From contig CM060062.1 in the NCBI GenBank assembly GCA_030533445.1, positions 15,022,164 through 15,086,163 of the forward strand: 64,000 nt of DNA. Reading direction: 5' to 3'. This stretch comes from Cyprinodon diabolis (taxonomy: Eukaryota > Chordata > Actinopteri > Cyprinodontiformes > Cyprinodontidae). This document shows, piece by piece, positions 12,701-27,700 of the stretch (positions are counted from its first letter, which is position 1; each line of letters opens with the position of its first letter). The position numbers and the translations under genes were made by a program. The notes under the pieces are model-generated. The model worked only from the letters and a program-made list of their open reading frames with translations. It searched no databases and was not told where the DNA came from.

Positions 12701-15700
12701 CAGCCGAAATACATGTTTATATGAAAATAAACTTGCAATTACATTTTGCACCAGAAAGTTCAGTTTAAGTGTAGCTTTTATAAATCCATTAAGTTTGCTT
12801 AACACTGTGAACACAGCAAAATTTGTTCAAAAAAAAAAAGGCTCAAAATAAAAAAAAAATTAAAAAACACTGGGTGATCCTGTTCCTCATATCCTGTTTC
12901 TTATTCCTATGTTCAGGAACATACGCAGTGATGAGCGTGATGATAGGAGGGGTGGTCGACCGACATGCACCGGATTCAGACTTTGAGATCTGGGACAATG
13001 TGACCAACTCCAGCATCATCGACATTGTTGCTAGAGATAAATACCGGGTCCAAATAGCAGCTGCAGTTACTCTGTTATCTGGTGTGTTTCAGGTAAGTCT
13101 GAAGCAAGCTTAACACATCAGTGTTGGAGGCAGGAACATGTTGTGCTTCTAAAAAAAATCTAACTTCCTGCAGAAAACTACCAGTAGGTCATAAAGTAGG
13201 CTACTTATTGCAAACCGCTAATTATAAATAGCGTGGTTATGCAAAAATAAAATACTCTAAAGGTTACTGATTACTTTGACTCTAGAAAGGGTGACTTTAT
13301 GGCTGCATCAGCTAATCTTCTAAGATTATATGAACTTGTAGGTTGTATACTTGAGAAATTCCAGGTTTTATTAGTTGTGCAGGTTAAAAACGCCTTCTGT
13401 TTTAGATAACCCCCAAATCCAGAGGTTTTGCAACATCTAAGTCTGCGTGTTTTAAATACTTTTAAAAGAAGAGATTATTAAGAACAACTAAAGCCATTAA
13501 ATTAAAGGAGAAACTGTCATGATTGGTTCAGGAAGACCCAATATGCAGATCACCACGGAGACGGAAACTGGAGTAAAAGTTAACAATGTTTATTGAACAA
13601 TGAAAGAGTCAGGTACTGGTTCACTTCTGGGGATCTGGTTCACAGGTAACTGGAAAGGAGACAGTTCAGTTAGCCACGTAGCTGGTGAATGTGGAAATGT
13701 TATCTTCAGAGATCTACCTTGAAGAATCCGGGTTTGGCTTTGAGAGAGGCACTGTTGGTTCCAGAGACTGTTTGATTCAGCAGAGTTCAGTTTCAGCTTC
13801 AGCGTCTTGCATCTAACGATAGGACAGACCTTGGTTTTCCAGCTCTTAGTCCAGAGCCGCATGGGAAAATCCAGAGAAGGTTCTTCAGGTTTGGCTCTGA
13901 GGGCAGGCTCGACAGGTTAAGCTCATCCAGAGCTTACAGGACAAAAACAGGTTTCCTGTAGGCAGAGACAAAAGGTAATTAGTTTCCAGCTAGGAGACTA
14001 GAGGCAACAAAGATTTCACAGAGGAAGTTAGGCTCAGGTGCTAACCAAACTGGATAAACACTGCGGCGTTGATGCGAGGTCTGAGGGCTGCTTATATGGT
14101 GGAGGATCCTCCTCATGATGAGATGGGTTTCAGGTGTGTCGAAGGCTCAGCTCAGGAGGATCCACAGTGAACTCTGCTGGAGACAGGTGGTACAGCTCCA
14201 GATCCCAACAGAAACATCCTTTTGAATTTGTTTCCAAGAACTCCAACTTTGCAAGAAAAATAGCATTTGAATCAATATAATCAGTGATATATCAACTGGG
14301 TTTTTTAGTTATTAAAAAGAGATGGGGGCTTTTTTCTAGCCTCAGCCATAATCAGACAAATTGTCTCACAAATTTTGACTTAGATTTAAGTAAAACTACC
14401 TAAATTCAGCCCGAGCAGCATAAACCTAACACATGGGCTAAAGAAATGAGACAACAGATGTGTGCAACAACTGAAATTCAAAATCTGCTCCTGGACTTAG
14501 AATAGAAGCTCCCTAAATAGTCCAGATTTTTTTGAAAACATACATAAGCATTTATTGTTTTTAATTATTTTTTGCATAAAAGAGCATTAATCTAGTGGAA
14601 AGGTTTCTCATGGATGAAGCAGATATCAGGCAGGAGAAATGTGCAATTTCAGGAAAGTTTGATGCTTTAGATTTATTTTACTGGTGAAGTTGTGAAATAC
14701 ATCAACAATTTAAAAAAACAAAAAAACAAATTCTCACGTTAAGGATCAGTCAGGAGCAGGATATAGAAAGACATGAGGAGGACACCTGGCTCCAAAGTTT
14801 CATTTAATGAACTTAAATAGCTCTAAAATAATTGTTTAAGCACTACTCACCTAATTGCAAGTAAATCAATGCAAACATTAAAACCGCAAAATATCTTCAA
14901 CAACCAAAACACTATTTATTTCTGTCATGTGATCTTGTGCATGCATGTGTGCAGATTCTTCTTGGCGTGATCCAGTTTGGGTTCGTGGTGACCTACCTGT
15001 CTGAGCCCCTCGTCCGAGGTTACACCACAGGAGCCGCCATCCACGTCATTGTTTCCCAGCTCAAATATGCCTTCGGTATCAAACCGAACAGATACAGTGG
15101 ACCTATTTCCTTGATTTATGTAAGACAAATAATTATTGTTTCCATCATAGAAATGAATTTTATTTCCTGAGAATATATAAAGTGTCTTTGGTCTTCTAGA
15201 CGGTGCTGGAGATCTGCTCTCTCCTTCCGCAAACAAATATTGGCACATTGGTGGTCAGCATCATCACCATTGTTTGCCTCGTCGCTGCCAAAGAGTTTAA
15301 TATATGGTTGAAGAAAAAGATACCTGTTCCACTTCCCATTGAGCTAATTGCTGTAAGTACAAAGCAATGTGAATGCTCCACTGAAAAAACTCACAGCCTC
15401 TTTATTTGATCTGTTCTTGATTTCCTCTAGATCATCATTGCCACAGTTATCTCTTGGAAGGTTAATCTAGAGGAAAGATATGGAGTGGATGTAGTGGGAG
15501 ATATTCCCTCTGGGTGAGGAAAACACATCTATTTTTGCACATCTCTGCTAAAGAGATGTTTGTTACGTATCTCGTTCTATCCCCTATCTTTGTTTATCAG
15601 TCTCCAAGTGCCTGAAGTTCCTGCAGTCTCCCTCTTCGGCCATATAATCGGGGATGCCTTTGCCCTTGCTGTAGTAGGGTATGGCATTGCTATCTCTCTT

Positions 15701-18700
15701 GGACGAATATTTGCACTCAAATATGGTTACAAGGTGGACAGCAACCAGGTAGTGTGACCGAGAATAAATTATTCAAGGTTGATCTATTTGACTGTAGAGT
15801 ATAGAATATAAATCCATGTGTTTTATTGTTTAGGAGCTACTCGCCCTCGGCTTGAGCAATTTAGTTGGAGGATTTTTCCAGTGTTTTGCCATCAGCTGCT
15901 CAATGTCTCGCACTATGGTCCAGGAAAGCACAGGAGGACGGACCCAGGTTGGTAAACGTGTCTCCCTTTGTATTTCAGTACAACTGAGTAGTACTATCTA
16001 GACTTATAGATTTTCTTGTATTAATAAGCAATTCTTTGGGGAATTTATCAGTCACTCATCTCCTCCTATAAGCTTATTTAAAGAGAACCCTGAGGCTACG
16101 TAAAAGGAGTCGTGCTTTATTAAGACCAGTCTCTTTATTTAGTTTCCAGAAAAATCAGCTGTACCAGCAAAAAGCCAAATAGGAGACCAGCAAACACAAC
16201 ACAGTCATACTGTTTATTTAGTACTCGGGTAATGGAAAACATCATATGGTGATATGTATATTATTTTCACAAATTACTTATCCCTTTATTTTGCTGACAA
16301 GAGAACCTTTTGGTGTGAGAAAATTGGTTAAAACCTAAAAACATCAGGAGAACTCTAAACCTGGAGATCTGACAAACGGGTTTGAATCATAGAGAGCGTT
16401 TCCTTCAGCTGGCAGGACTTAAAGGGTCTCCTCCTGACTTATTAGCATCAGATATCACAGCGCTACTTAAAAAGTCTTACAAAGTCTATGTCTGTTAGGG
16501 CTTTTTGGCAAAAATGAGGGGAGAGGAGGCAACAAAGCATTCTCAGAGAGGAAGTTATATTGTTTCGAAATCCCTGATGTTCTACTATTTAATAGAAACG
16601 ATTCCACGGATGTAGCTAACATCTGGAAACAAGTGTCACTGCAGAGGAAAGGAAGTTAATAAAAATGAAGGATTTGAATTTGATTAAATAAAAATGCCAA
16701 AAAAGACCTATCAAATAAAGAAATGGTTGCCTTTAAAAAAGAAATACTTTGAATCTTATAGAAAGCAGTATAAATATCTACTTTCTGAAGGCTGTTAAGA
16801 AAGATATTTTGACATTCTGCTGCTGTTATAAGAAATTATTTCCCCGATAGTAGAAACATGCAGCCCTGTCTGGTTTAGAATATCTGGAGATGACCTTAAC
16901 AAAAACATCAAAGTAAAATAAATAAAGATAAGATGTGACACTACACAGCTTATTTCCTAATCACTTTGTTGTTCCACTTACATAAACCTCCAAACTTTGG
17001 TTTGGGGAACCGGTCCTCTCCAAGGAGAAAGTCACGATCTCAGAGGCGCAAGCTCCAATTTGGCTGACATAATTTTAGCTCAATATGTTTGTGTTGTATT
17101 CTGTCCATGGCACCAAGCCCTTACAAACGTGAGTTGCACATTTTTCCTCTGCACCGCTGCACTACATCTCACCGTGTGTTTAAAAAAAGCACTAAAAGGC
17201 AGATCATTGATATCTCTCTCTGCACAGAGGAGATGCCCTCTAATGGGGGGGGGGGTTCCCATCATCAGACACAAAACAAAGGTGATAAAAGAGACCCACC
17301 ACCAGTACCACAACAATATTATCGGTCTAGTATTAACTCCACATTCAGATCATTCATTAACGTGATAGAAACACTTGGAACTGTGGCAAACTGAGACAAA
17401 TGAGGATCTGAATTTCGTGAAGAGGTAAATATATGCAAAGGGACGTTCATATAAACGCCTTTTGCAGATTTTACTTTAACTTATATCCAAAAAAAAGTGA
17501 TATGACATGAAGTTTAACAGATCCAGGATCGGTCTTCTCTGAAAGAAGCATTTCACTATTTCTTCTCTCTCTTTCAGCTCACTCCGCTAATAGCCACATC
17601 ATTAATCTCTTGAACGTTTCTCTCTAATGCTTTTCCTCTGATCTTTTTCTCTTTATATACATCCATCCATCCATCATGCCCGTTTCCCCACCCTCTCTCT
17701 CTCTCTCTCTCTCTCTTCTCTGCAGGTTGCTGGAGCTCTGTCAGCGGTGGTTATCCTTATCATCACTCTCTGGATTGGAACTCTCTTTGAAGATCTGCCC
17801 AAGGTATTCACATGTGTTCACCCACACACAATCACGAACATGTGTACAAAACTGAGCAGGAATGTGTGAAGAATTTTAAGGGGTTCCTCAAAGCCAAAAT
17901 CAGGAGCGATTTAACTCACAGCTGTGGATTGAACTCTGAAATACAACCAGCAGATTGTTCAGGCTAAACACTTGTGATACTTTAATCCTCAGCCAATGCA
18001 TTTCATAACATCACATACGTACATGCAGATCGTTGTTAGGTCTCCACAGTTCAAATTTTCGAAGCACTTCAGTCCTATGAATAAACTTTAACTCCATTGT
18101 TGAGTTCATTAAACTCAGCTCAGTGCTCAATATCAATTACTCTACTTGATTAATTTTTCAGGCAGTGCTGGCTGCCATCATCTTCGTTAATCTCCACGGT
18201 ATGCTGAAGCAGTTCTGGGATATTCCCGCCTTGTGGAGAAGCAATAAGATCGACATGGTGAGTGTGCCAAAAGGTTGGTAGGGAAGAAGAGTATAAGCAA
18301 AGGCAGATTACTTAGTTTCATTTTTATATGAAAATGTTTTTATGAAATGTTTGTACCTCTTTGTTCTTCATTACCTCTGTAAAATAACACAGCATATTTT
18401 TTTTTTATTTGTCTAATCCAAACATAGCAGTGCTTAACCCTTCAAGACCTTAAAAGTCCCAATTTTCATCCATAAGCACAATTATCTTTTAGAGGAATGA
18501 ATAGCTAAAGAAAACTGAAGTCGTTTAACTCTGCATTAACTTCTCCAAATGTAACACAGTAATATATTCTCTTTTGTTGTTCCACATGTGGAGGAGATGA
18601 AAGCCTTCAAATGATCAATCATGTCACATGTTTAACCCATTAGAGCACAAATAAGCATGTTAAAAGGATTTGTTCATTTATTGATATAATTAGCACATTA

Positions 18701-21700
18701 AAAAACAACTGTGGTGACCAAAGCACATAAAAGACATTAGATAGAAAAAACTACATATATTAATGAAAGCAGAAAGCCCTTTGTTGCTCTCTTTTGTCTT
18801 TGATTTTATTCTTATTCATGGTGTTTTTGTGTTTGAAAACATCCTTTTTGTCTTATTTTTGTCCTCATGTTTTCTGCATATTTAAGAGTTAACTCTTGCC
18901 TTGCTGTACATAATCAAATAATCTTGAGTGATTAAGGTTTTATTTGGTCCCCTGACTTGTGATTCTTTCTTTCTCCAGCTGGTGTGGATTGTGACCTTCA
19001 TCTTTACTGTGTTGTTGAACCCAGACATTGGACTCGCTGCCTCCATCGCCTTCTCTTTGCTCACTATCATCTTCAGGACACAGCTGTAAGGAGGCCTTAC
19101 TGGTAACATTCACAAAAATATGACGCTCCAGAAGTTTTACAGATGCTGAGAGAATGTAAGCATGTTGATTATTAGTTAAAGGAAGCACTGACTGTTTTCC
19201 CCTTCAGGCAATACATTTATATTTTTTTACATCTTTAACATACACTTTTTCAACAGGAAGGGAAATTAATTATCCGCCTTTTTGTGTTACACATTTCAGA
19301 CCCAAGTACTCCCTGTTAGGACAGGTGGCAGACACGGATATTTACAAACCAGTGGATGAATATGGTCTGGTAATGTCAACAAACCTCTTATTTTTGTTAG
19401 CATTAGCATGTCCAGATTGTAACCACCCAACTTATGGCCGGTTTATATATATAAAGTACAAAATATATCTAAATCCTATATTAGGATTTTACTTTATTTC
19501 ACCATATTCTACAGATTATAGCCATGCAGGGAAAGTATGGGGCTTGGTCTCAATTATCACAAATACACATATGTGAATCATACTTGCACAGGACAAGATC
19601 CAGATGCACATCACAATTCATGCAACCACAAAAAAATCTACACACACACACAGTACAGAATCCACACATGCACAGAACAAGATTCACCAAAGTATTTCTG
19701 GTCCATAAACAATTATAAAGGATGTGGGATCTGGGGGTCATCCCATGTGGAGTACTTTCTTGTGATTGGCTTACACAAAGTAGCATTGTGATTGGTGGCA
19801 AACCATTACCTGCTTAAAAAAATGCATTTGTGTATCGAGGGACGTCAGCGCAGTCTCAAAAATCCACACACAAGTGCAGTGAAGTTTAAAGGCCATTGGT
19901 ATTTTGCAATTTAATCTATAATTGTTTATGGACCAGAAATACTTTGGTGAATCTTGTTTTGTACATGTGTGGATCTTGTGTGCTTGCATGAATCTTGCTG
20001 TGCTTGTGTGGATCTTGTATTGTGTGTGTGTGGATCTTGTCCTGTGCATGTGTGAATTGCATATGTGTATTCGTGAAAAATGAGACCGATCTCCATAGGA
20101 AAGAGTCCAATTTTCATTTTGTCAGAAGATTGACTGAAAAAAGTAGAACCAATGTATTTCTTTGCAGCCCTCTCAAATTTCACACGGTCATTCAAAGTGA
20201 CCACCTTTTACTTTGCAAAACACTTACTGGCCACTTTCTAAGGTAAACTCTAATGTCATCATTCTGTATGACCCTGGAGCCGTTTGATTTTAATATGCCT
20301 TAATTTATCCCTGCATAATTCAGCCCCAAGCATCACACCCCCATAATGTTAATCTCCTGTGAGTGCGGAGCTCTTTTGAATTCCAACAAACCAATTTTCT
20401 GTTCAAGGAATCAGACTGACAGGATTTGAGCTTGGTTGATTGTCCTGCTGTGATACATTTTAATCATAAAGGGATGGATTTGCTGAGCAACCCCTCTAAA
20501 AAGGGCTGTGGTGTTTATAAAGTGTGTATCGACTACATAAAGCATTACAGACCGATCACCTGAAGGACTTATGCAAGGAAGGATGGATCCATGTGTTCAT
20601 GTTGTTTATGCCCAATTATTTTTCTACCTTGTGAATGTTGCAGCTGAAATCAAGACTCACTGAACTAGCAAGGGTGTTTTATCAGTCTCCCATTGTGAAT
20701 TTTTAGAGATTTTATCCAAATGTAGCCTCATTTTTTGGTTCAGAAATGTTCAGCATTGCTTGTAACAACAAGTTGTTTAAGATACTCTTGTTTTGTTTTG
20801 TTGTTGTTGTTTTTATTAACTCCAACCAATCTTTTGGGTATTTCCATCCACACAGCTGTTTGCTGGCTGTTTTCTGATTTGTGGCCCATTTCTAAGAAGA
20901 CATTTTGTTTGAAAGCTTCACTGACCAACCAGCCTTGTACCAACAATCCCACAGTGCACACAATTATCTAAATCAAATTTTTTTTTGCCCAATGTGATGC
21001 TCAATTTGAGCATCAGGAAGTTGTCCTAGGCATGTTTAGATCCCAAAGTTAAGCCGACCGATTTGCTTCTACAATATATTGGCCAGTGAGTGGATAAGAC
21101 TTATTGCGGAAAACTCTGAAACACTTTTAACATCTTCATTCCAGTTTTTGGATCTAACCAAATCAGTATAAATTCTGTCAGGTTTGCTTAAAACAATGAA
21201 CAAAATAGAAAGATAGATCTCTAAGAAAAATGACAAAAAGCAAAGATCTCACACAATGTGTCCCAAGTAATTTTCTTGTTTTATTGTTGTTGTTTTATGA
21301 AGCCAAATACTGGGCAGCTCTTTATGAAAGAGACTAAATAAAGGCTGAGAGGGCAGTGGTTAAATGCAGGAACAGCAACGAAAAGCTTTAACAATAAATA
21401 AATCAGAGAGACTGATCCAGATACGATTGTTTTTACAAAAATAAAACATGATAAAACATTAAAATTCTGTTAGGTACTAATTTTTACTGGGGTGTGAGCT
21501 TGAATACCTTATGCTTTCTATAAGTCTTTCAAGATGTTTAAATATAATATAAAGCAAATACTGATGTTTATTTTGCTTTATAGTCTGGTTTGAGCATTTA
21601 CAAAGTATTTTTTCTGTGTTTACCTCCTTTATGGATATCAGGCGAGGCAGGTGCCAAGAATTTTAATCTTCCGCTCTTCTGCCACCCTCTACTTTGCCAA

Positions 21701-24700
21701 CGCTGAGATGTACCAAGAAGCTCTGGCAGAAAAGGTGACAACACGAACACAAACAGAATAATAAAGCTACAAACCTCTTCTAGAAGGGCTTGATGTGCTC
21801 CTACTAAAGTGAAAACAAAATATGCTTCCAAAGATTTCCCTGTATGAAAACCTCATGAGAGCTGATGTAAGCCATGCACCATGATGGCCTTGATTCATTG
21901 AACCAGATGCATAAACACACACATATGCATGGAAACAATATAAAAGAACCGATGGCAGCTGCAATCCTTCTTGTCACAATCTCTCTGCAATCGACTTCTC
22001 TTTTACAAACATCACTTCTGACACACTAACAACAGATGAGGCATGTTACCATTCACACATCACCGTCGTGACAGACATTGTTGAAAATGCCATCCTGCTA
22101 ATTTCTCTTCTCTTCTAAAGTTCTCCCTCCAACACCCCCACCCTCCTCCTCCTTCCTTCTCCTTTTTCTTCTTCTTCTTTCACGTCTACTTGTTGTAAAT
22201 AGGAAGACAAATGGAGGGAACTTGGACAATAGATGCCAGCAGACAGGGGAGGGGTGAGGGGAATCAGGGAGGGAGATAATGGAACGTTTCATTAAAATGT
22301 CAACATGTCAAAGACAAAGAATTTCTCCTCTCTCCTTTCTCATCTTCGAGGCACTATTTTGAGCTCTTATTGGGCAGGCATGCACTGACCGAAGGGGATG
22401 TTTACAAAAGGTGAGAAATCACCACCAGTGAAAACATGGGCATAAAAGCTTTCTCATCAGATGATGAGAGATATTGAAATTTAGTGTTATTTTAATCTGT
22501 TGTTGCAGACATGGTTTAACAAGATCCATTTAAAATGTCCAAGAGTTCTAATAATCTTCAGTGCAGCTTTCTTTGTCTTTTTCTAATGGAACTTAACTAG
22601 TATACAGAAACTAGCAAATGGAGATGCACAGAAAAAAAAATGGCAAGTGAATTTATGGAGCTGAGAAAGGTACAGATTTTGGAAACTGGCTGGCTTTAGA
22701 AATATCAGGCTTAGACCAGATTTGAAAGGTCAAGCTAAGCTCTAAAGAGAAAATATGTCTGAATGAAAGGGATAAAAGTCAACAAATGAGTCAGTAGAGT
22801 AGCTGCACTGACTGGAGGTTAGGGTTTGAAGAGATGAAGGTTGCCTCTCCTGCAGGCAGACACAGAATTACATGGAGGTTGCAGCAGCAGTTCAACCAGA
22901 TCCAGCTATATGTAGGGAGAACATCGGGTCTCATCAAAAATTCACCTCCCTCTATTATTGCAAATCTACTTCATATATTTTTAAAGTTGTGTTGTTTGAG
23001 CTGAAATGCAAAACAAATTGATTTACTCACAAAATAAATCCTGAAAGTTTGCCTAAGGTTTACATTTGGAAATGTTATGAGAGGAATCAGCACCTGACGA
23101 ATGAAAAGATGATTTGTTGTTTATATACTCAGGTTCCTACGATAAAACTACATATGTATTTTTAAAATAAATATTTATTTTCAGCTGTATTTTATGCTAT
23201 TAATTCGAGTTGATGTTTTTCTAGCTCCAAATTCTGCAGCTTTTAAATGAGATTGTTTAAAACCAGCAGCCTTTAATTGACAAATCAAAGCTGACATAAA
23301 GGCCATGCTCCTTTGTCTGATAATACGCTACGAATTTTTATTTGAAATAATAAAAGGAAAACTTTGGGGGGATTTTTCTGTGCTGTTTCTTTTAGACTGG
23401 AATTGACATCACAAAGATCCTGTCAATAAAGAAGAAGATGGAGAAAAAACGTAAAAGACATGAAAAGAAAATGGCCAAGAAGGCAAAGAAAGAGAAGAAG
23501 AAGAAACAGAAGACAGACATAGTAAGCTGAACCCAAAGAGGGAACCAGAACAGATTTACTAGAACAAATTTTCATATTTCATATTTTTTTCTTCTGATTT
23601 TGCTAAACTCTAACTCTGTCTAATATCCTTCCAAGCAACAGCAGGAGGAGTCAGCAGAGTCGGGAGAGTCAGACTCCGACCACCAGAAGCAAATCGCCAC
23701 AATCGATGTGGACGATGCTCCTGACCCCTCCCTGCCCAAAGCCATCATCCTTGACCTTAGTCCTGTGAACTTCCTGGATACAGTGGGGGTCAAGACAATA
23801 AAAAGCGTAAGAAAATAAGATTCACGTAACTCTATGTGATTATAAAAATACTGTATATTTAGAAAAATAATCTGTGTCATAATGAAAAAGATGGTTCTGT
23901 TTTAACCTGTTAACTTACCACAAAGAAATCAGTTTTTAAATGTCTGAAAATGCAAAAACAAAAGTAGCTGCTGTTCTTTAACTCTGAGGAGGTTCAGCCT
24001 TCAGATATCAAACTATTAATGGTGGAAAGTGGCCTTATTGTTGCCACATGATGCTGCAATTCTGGAGGCACCACATACAGATAGGACAGTTAAGGGGTTA
24101 AATTCATGAGGCCTTTTAAAAATCAAGTTTAGACTGACCAGAGATTCTTTGCAGCATAAATTAACCTTAAAAATTGTTTTAAAATTCACCCATTTCAGTT
24201 TACTCTTCTTCATATCTCATATTTTCTGTTGATCTTAAATTTAAAATATTTTTAGCCCAGATTTCTGACTTCAGTAATCATCCTATTATTATTTTTTAAT
24301 GTGTTTAGTTTTTTACTTGCAGAGATCAGATTATTTAACAGCATCTTTATTCCAAACAGAAAATAAAGACAGGCTCAATAGTAACAGGTTTTCAATGTGC
24401 ATGTGAGATAGAGAGAAATATCCTTTTAGAGTATGTGTCAACTTCATTGCTAAATAATTCAACTTTAAGCAATCAAGATTTTTTTGTATGTATGCAAAAT
24501 GTTCTTTATCAATTTTTTAATTCTCATTGAAACGCTAAGGTAACTTTAAGGCAAGTAATGATCCATACATCTGTGTTTCTGCTTCAGATTTGGAGAGACT
24601 ATGGAGAAATCAACATTGAGGTTGTTCTTGCTTGCTGCCAGAGTAAGTCCAACCTTCATGTTGTGTACCATCATTTGCCAGAATACAAAACACTGCATTA

Positions 24701-27700
24701 TTTGTTCCCAAGTAGCTGTAATGACCTTAGTTGATCAAATTAATATTAAAACAATTATTTTTACACCAGTTTCTTTAGATAAATGTTAGTACTGTCTTTC
24801 TGGGAGACTTCATTGGCATGAAGTGCCTTTATTTTCTGTTTTTCTTCTTCTTTTAATATCTCCAAAACCCTCATAACCAACTGGAGGTCATTTAGAAACA
24901 CAAGATCTTGGTTCAGCTGGTAATCAGCTTTGCTTTAGCATCACTCTTAAGCAAGTTTAATGACTGTTTCAAGCTCTCTTATTAGATGATGATAAATGAT
25001 TCCTCCCCGGGGTCAGCTGCTTTTTAAGAGCAATTTTTCTTATTTGATGTTTACATAATGTTAGACAACTTAAATTTAGATTGTATACATACTTTTATAT
25101 ACTGTAGATATATAGACAAAGCTCTCTCTATATATATAAATATATATACAAAAACAACACATAAATCTTTGGGGTATTAACAGTCGGCTTTGCTGAAAGC
25201 TGGGAGCCATCCAGGTTACTTCAAATAATCAACAGCACTAATTAGCCCACATTAAGCTGAGATATATAAATAGAGAGGAAATTATTTATTAAAATGGTTT
25301 AGGCTTGCAAAAGAATTGCAGAAAGTATTCATGCATTCTGGAACTATAATGTATTTTAACTGAAGCCTTCTATGATTATCGTTTTTCTCATTTTTTCATC
25401 TATTTTCTTGTACTTTCAGCTTTACTCTTTAGTGCCTATGTTTATGTTCTGAGCTTTAACGTTGTGCCTAGATGGCGTGGTGGAGAGCCTCCAGGATGGA
25501 GGGTTCTTCAATGACAAAGTGACAAAGTCCTGCCTCTTCAACACCATCCATGATGCAGTTTTGTACTGTCAGTCTGAAAAACCAAGGCGCCAAAGTTATG
25601 AAGACTATGAAGAAGACTATGAAGAAGAGGTAGGAGGCTTATTATCAGGCTTTTTGTTTAAGTTTAATTCTGTGACAAAACAGGATCAGAAAGTTAGCAA
25701 AACTCATATTAGGAAGCATTCTGTTCACCAAAATATTGTTTTACTTCGATAAATCAATTATTTCCAACTCTGAAATATTTTAACTTTCGAGTACTATGCA
25801 TCAGAACACAGTATTACTCGGAATAATTCTTCACAATTTCCTAATTTAACCAGGATGGGCTTTTTTCCATATATAATATGAAGTGAAACTGGATATTTCA
25901 GGACATTTAAAGATTTTTCTTTCAACATTTCTTCCTGAATTTGACACAATACGGTAATTTTGTTTTTGAAAACTCATTAAGGGACATACAGAGAAATTGG
26001 TTTGGATGTTAAAGCTTTTCTACAGCGAGAACAGGCAAGGATGGATGTAATAAAAGACGACAATGCAGCAAAGAAATAGGCAGCAATTTAACACGGTGTT
26101 GAAATCTGACATTAGTATTTATCAAAGTCTATACTTCAAATAAAATATTTAAATGTTCTTGTTTCTTATAGAGTTTTAGGGGTCACCAGTAAAAGGGAGT
26201 TAATATGGTTAAGTTTTGACTTTATTATTCTAAAATAAAATCATTACAGAAATATTCTCTGATGCTGCAAATAGCGAATACAGGACAGTAAATAGGCTCA
26301 CAATTAAGAGCGGTGTTATTAATGTGACTTAATGTGCCACATTCACAGATAACAAAACAGTAGGAATTTTGAGATGCAGACTGTTTATATGTCGGAACTG
26401 ATCAAACTGAAACTCAGCAGGTTTCTCTTTTTTGAAGATTTTAAGCCTTAAAAAGTCAACTGTAGTCATATGGATGATTAATTATTGCCTTTGGCAATAT
26501 GGAATATCCATTTGTAAATAAATATTAGTTGTTTTCTGGTGATATTTTCCAACGCTTGCTTTCACTGTGGCACCGCATCTCATGTTACTCTGTTTCTTTA
26601 GGAAGGCAGAGCAAAATCTGAGACCTCTCGCAGCTGAAAAACACATTTTTATTACTTGGAACATTGCCGAAAAAAAAGCAGAGCTGCTGTGACTGTGTAG
26701 ATTAGGTGCTAAAAGAGCCACTTCAATTGGGGATGGGTGCTTTGAGAGATTCACAATAATTTCACAATTATTTATATGTGCAGAAAACAAGCAAAATACC
26801 ATTTATGGCTTGATTTTGATAAAGGAATAGCATCATGACATAGTTACAGTAGCAACGATTTAAAATGGCCCTTCCCAGTCAAACACCAGCCGAATGGCAG
26901 CACACTTCCCTGCAACCCCCAGCAAAATCCCCTCCAACTCCTGGGTGACAGGAGTGAACCCTCCTTCTTCTGCATATTTTTTTTACTCTGACTCCACCTT
27001 TTCACTGAATTACAGGGTTGACCAGAAGATAACGCTTCTCTTCCGATATTAAAGTCCACAAATCAAGACAGAAAGAATATTTTAGTACATAGATTGATGT
27101 TTAAAGAGGAATTGTAGGGGACCATCCAAGGGCCCATCAAGTAAAGTGGAAAAAATTTTAATGGCTACTACTTTAAAATTGCTGAAAAATTGATTTTGCA
27201 TTATACAGGCCGTTCAATAAAAAATAAGTATTATATTTTACAACCTAGAGCTTATTACGTATATTTAAATGTTAAATTTAACTTTCAGCTTTTAGATACA
27301 AAATTAAAAACATCCCTTTTTAATTTATAAGGAGAGCCTCCCATCTAAAACCAATTTGAAAGATGATGAAAGAGATTAAATTTGATTGAGTTCCCTTTGC
27401 AGCTCATGGTGAACCTAATGCATTATGCCTCTCTTGATTAACAATGATTTAGATGTGCCTCAATTGCTTGGTTCATTTACCTCCTCTATGTCCAGGCACT
27501 GTGACTGAGACAGCTCATTAAACACTGTTTGGATATATTTATAGCTGAATGAGTTTTAACTTGAAACTGCTAATGCTTTCCAATGCACAATTTAACAGAC
27601 AACCTTTGCTCTATGAACTGTAATTACATCTCATTCCACCACTGACCATTAATGCAAATAGCCTCTCTGAGTTTGGAGCAAACATACCAAATGGCTTACA

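Noticed and set aside
16997..17394. Overlapping 101-122 codon frames inside an SLC26 intron
   Set aside because: No domain, interrupted by a poly-G run, and no splice signals supporting coding.
22351..22410. Extra SLC26 exon (AG before GCACTATTTTGAGC, GT after TTACAAAAG)
   Set aside because: Splice-like flanks, but it introduces an in-frame stop in the required phase, and the flanking exons already join as in the family.
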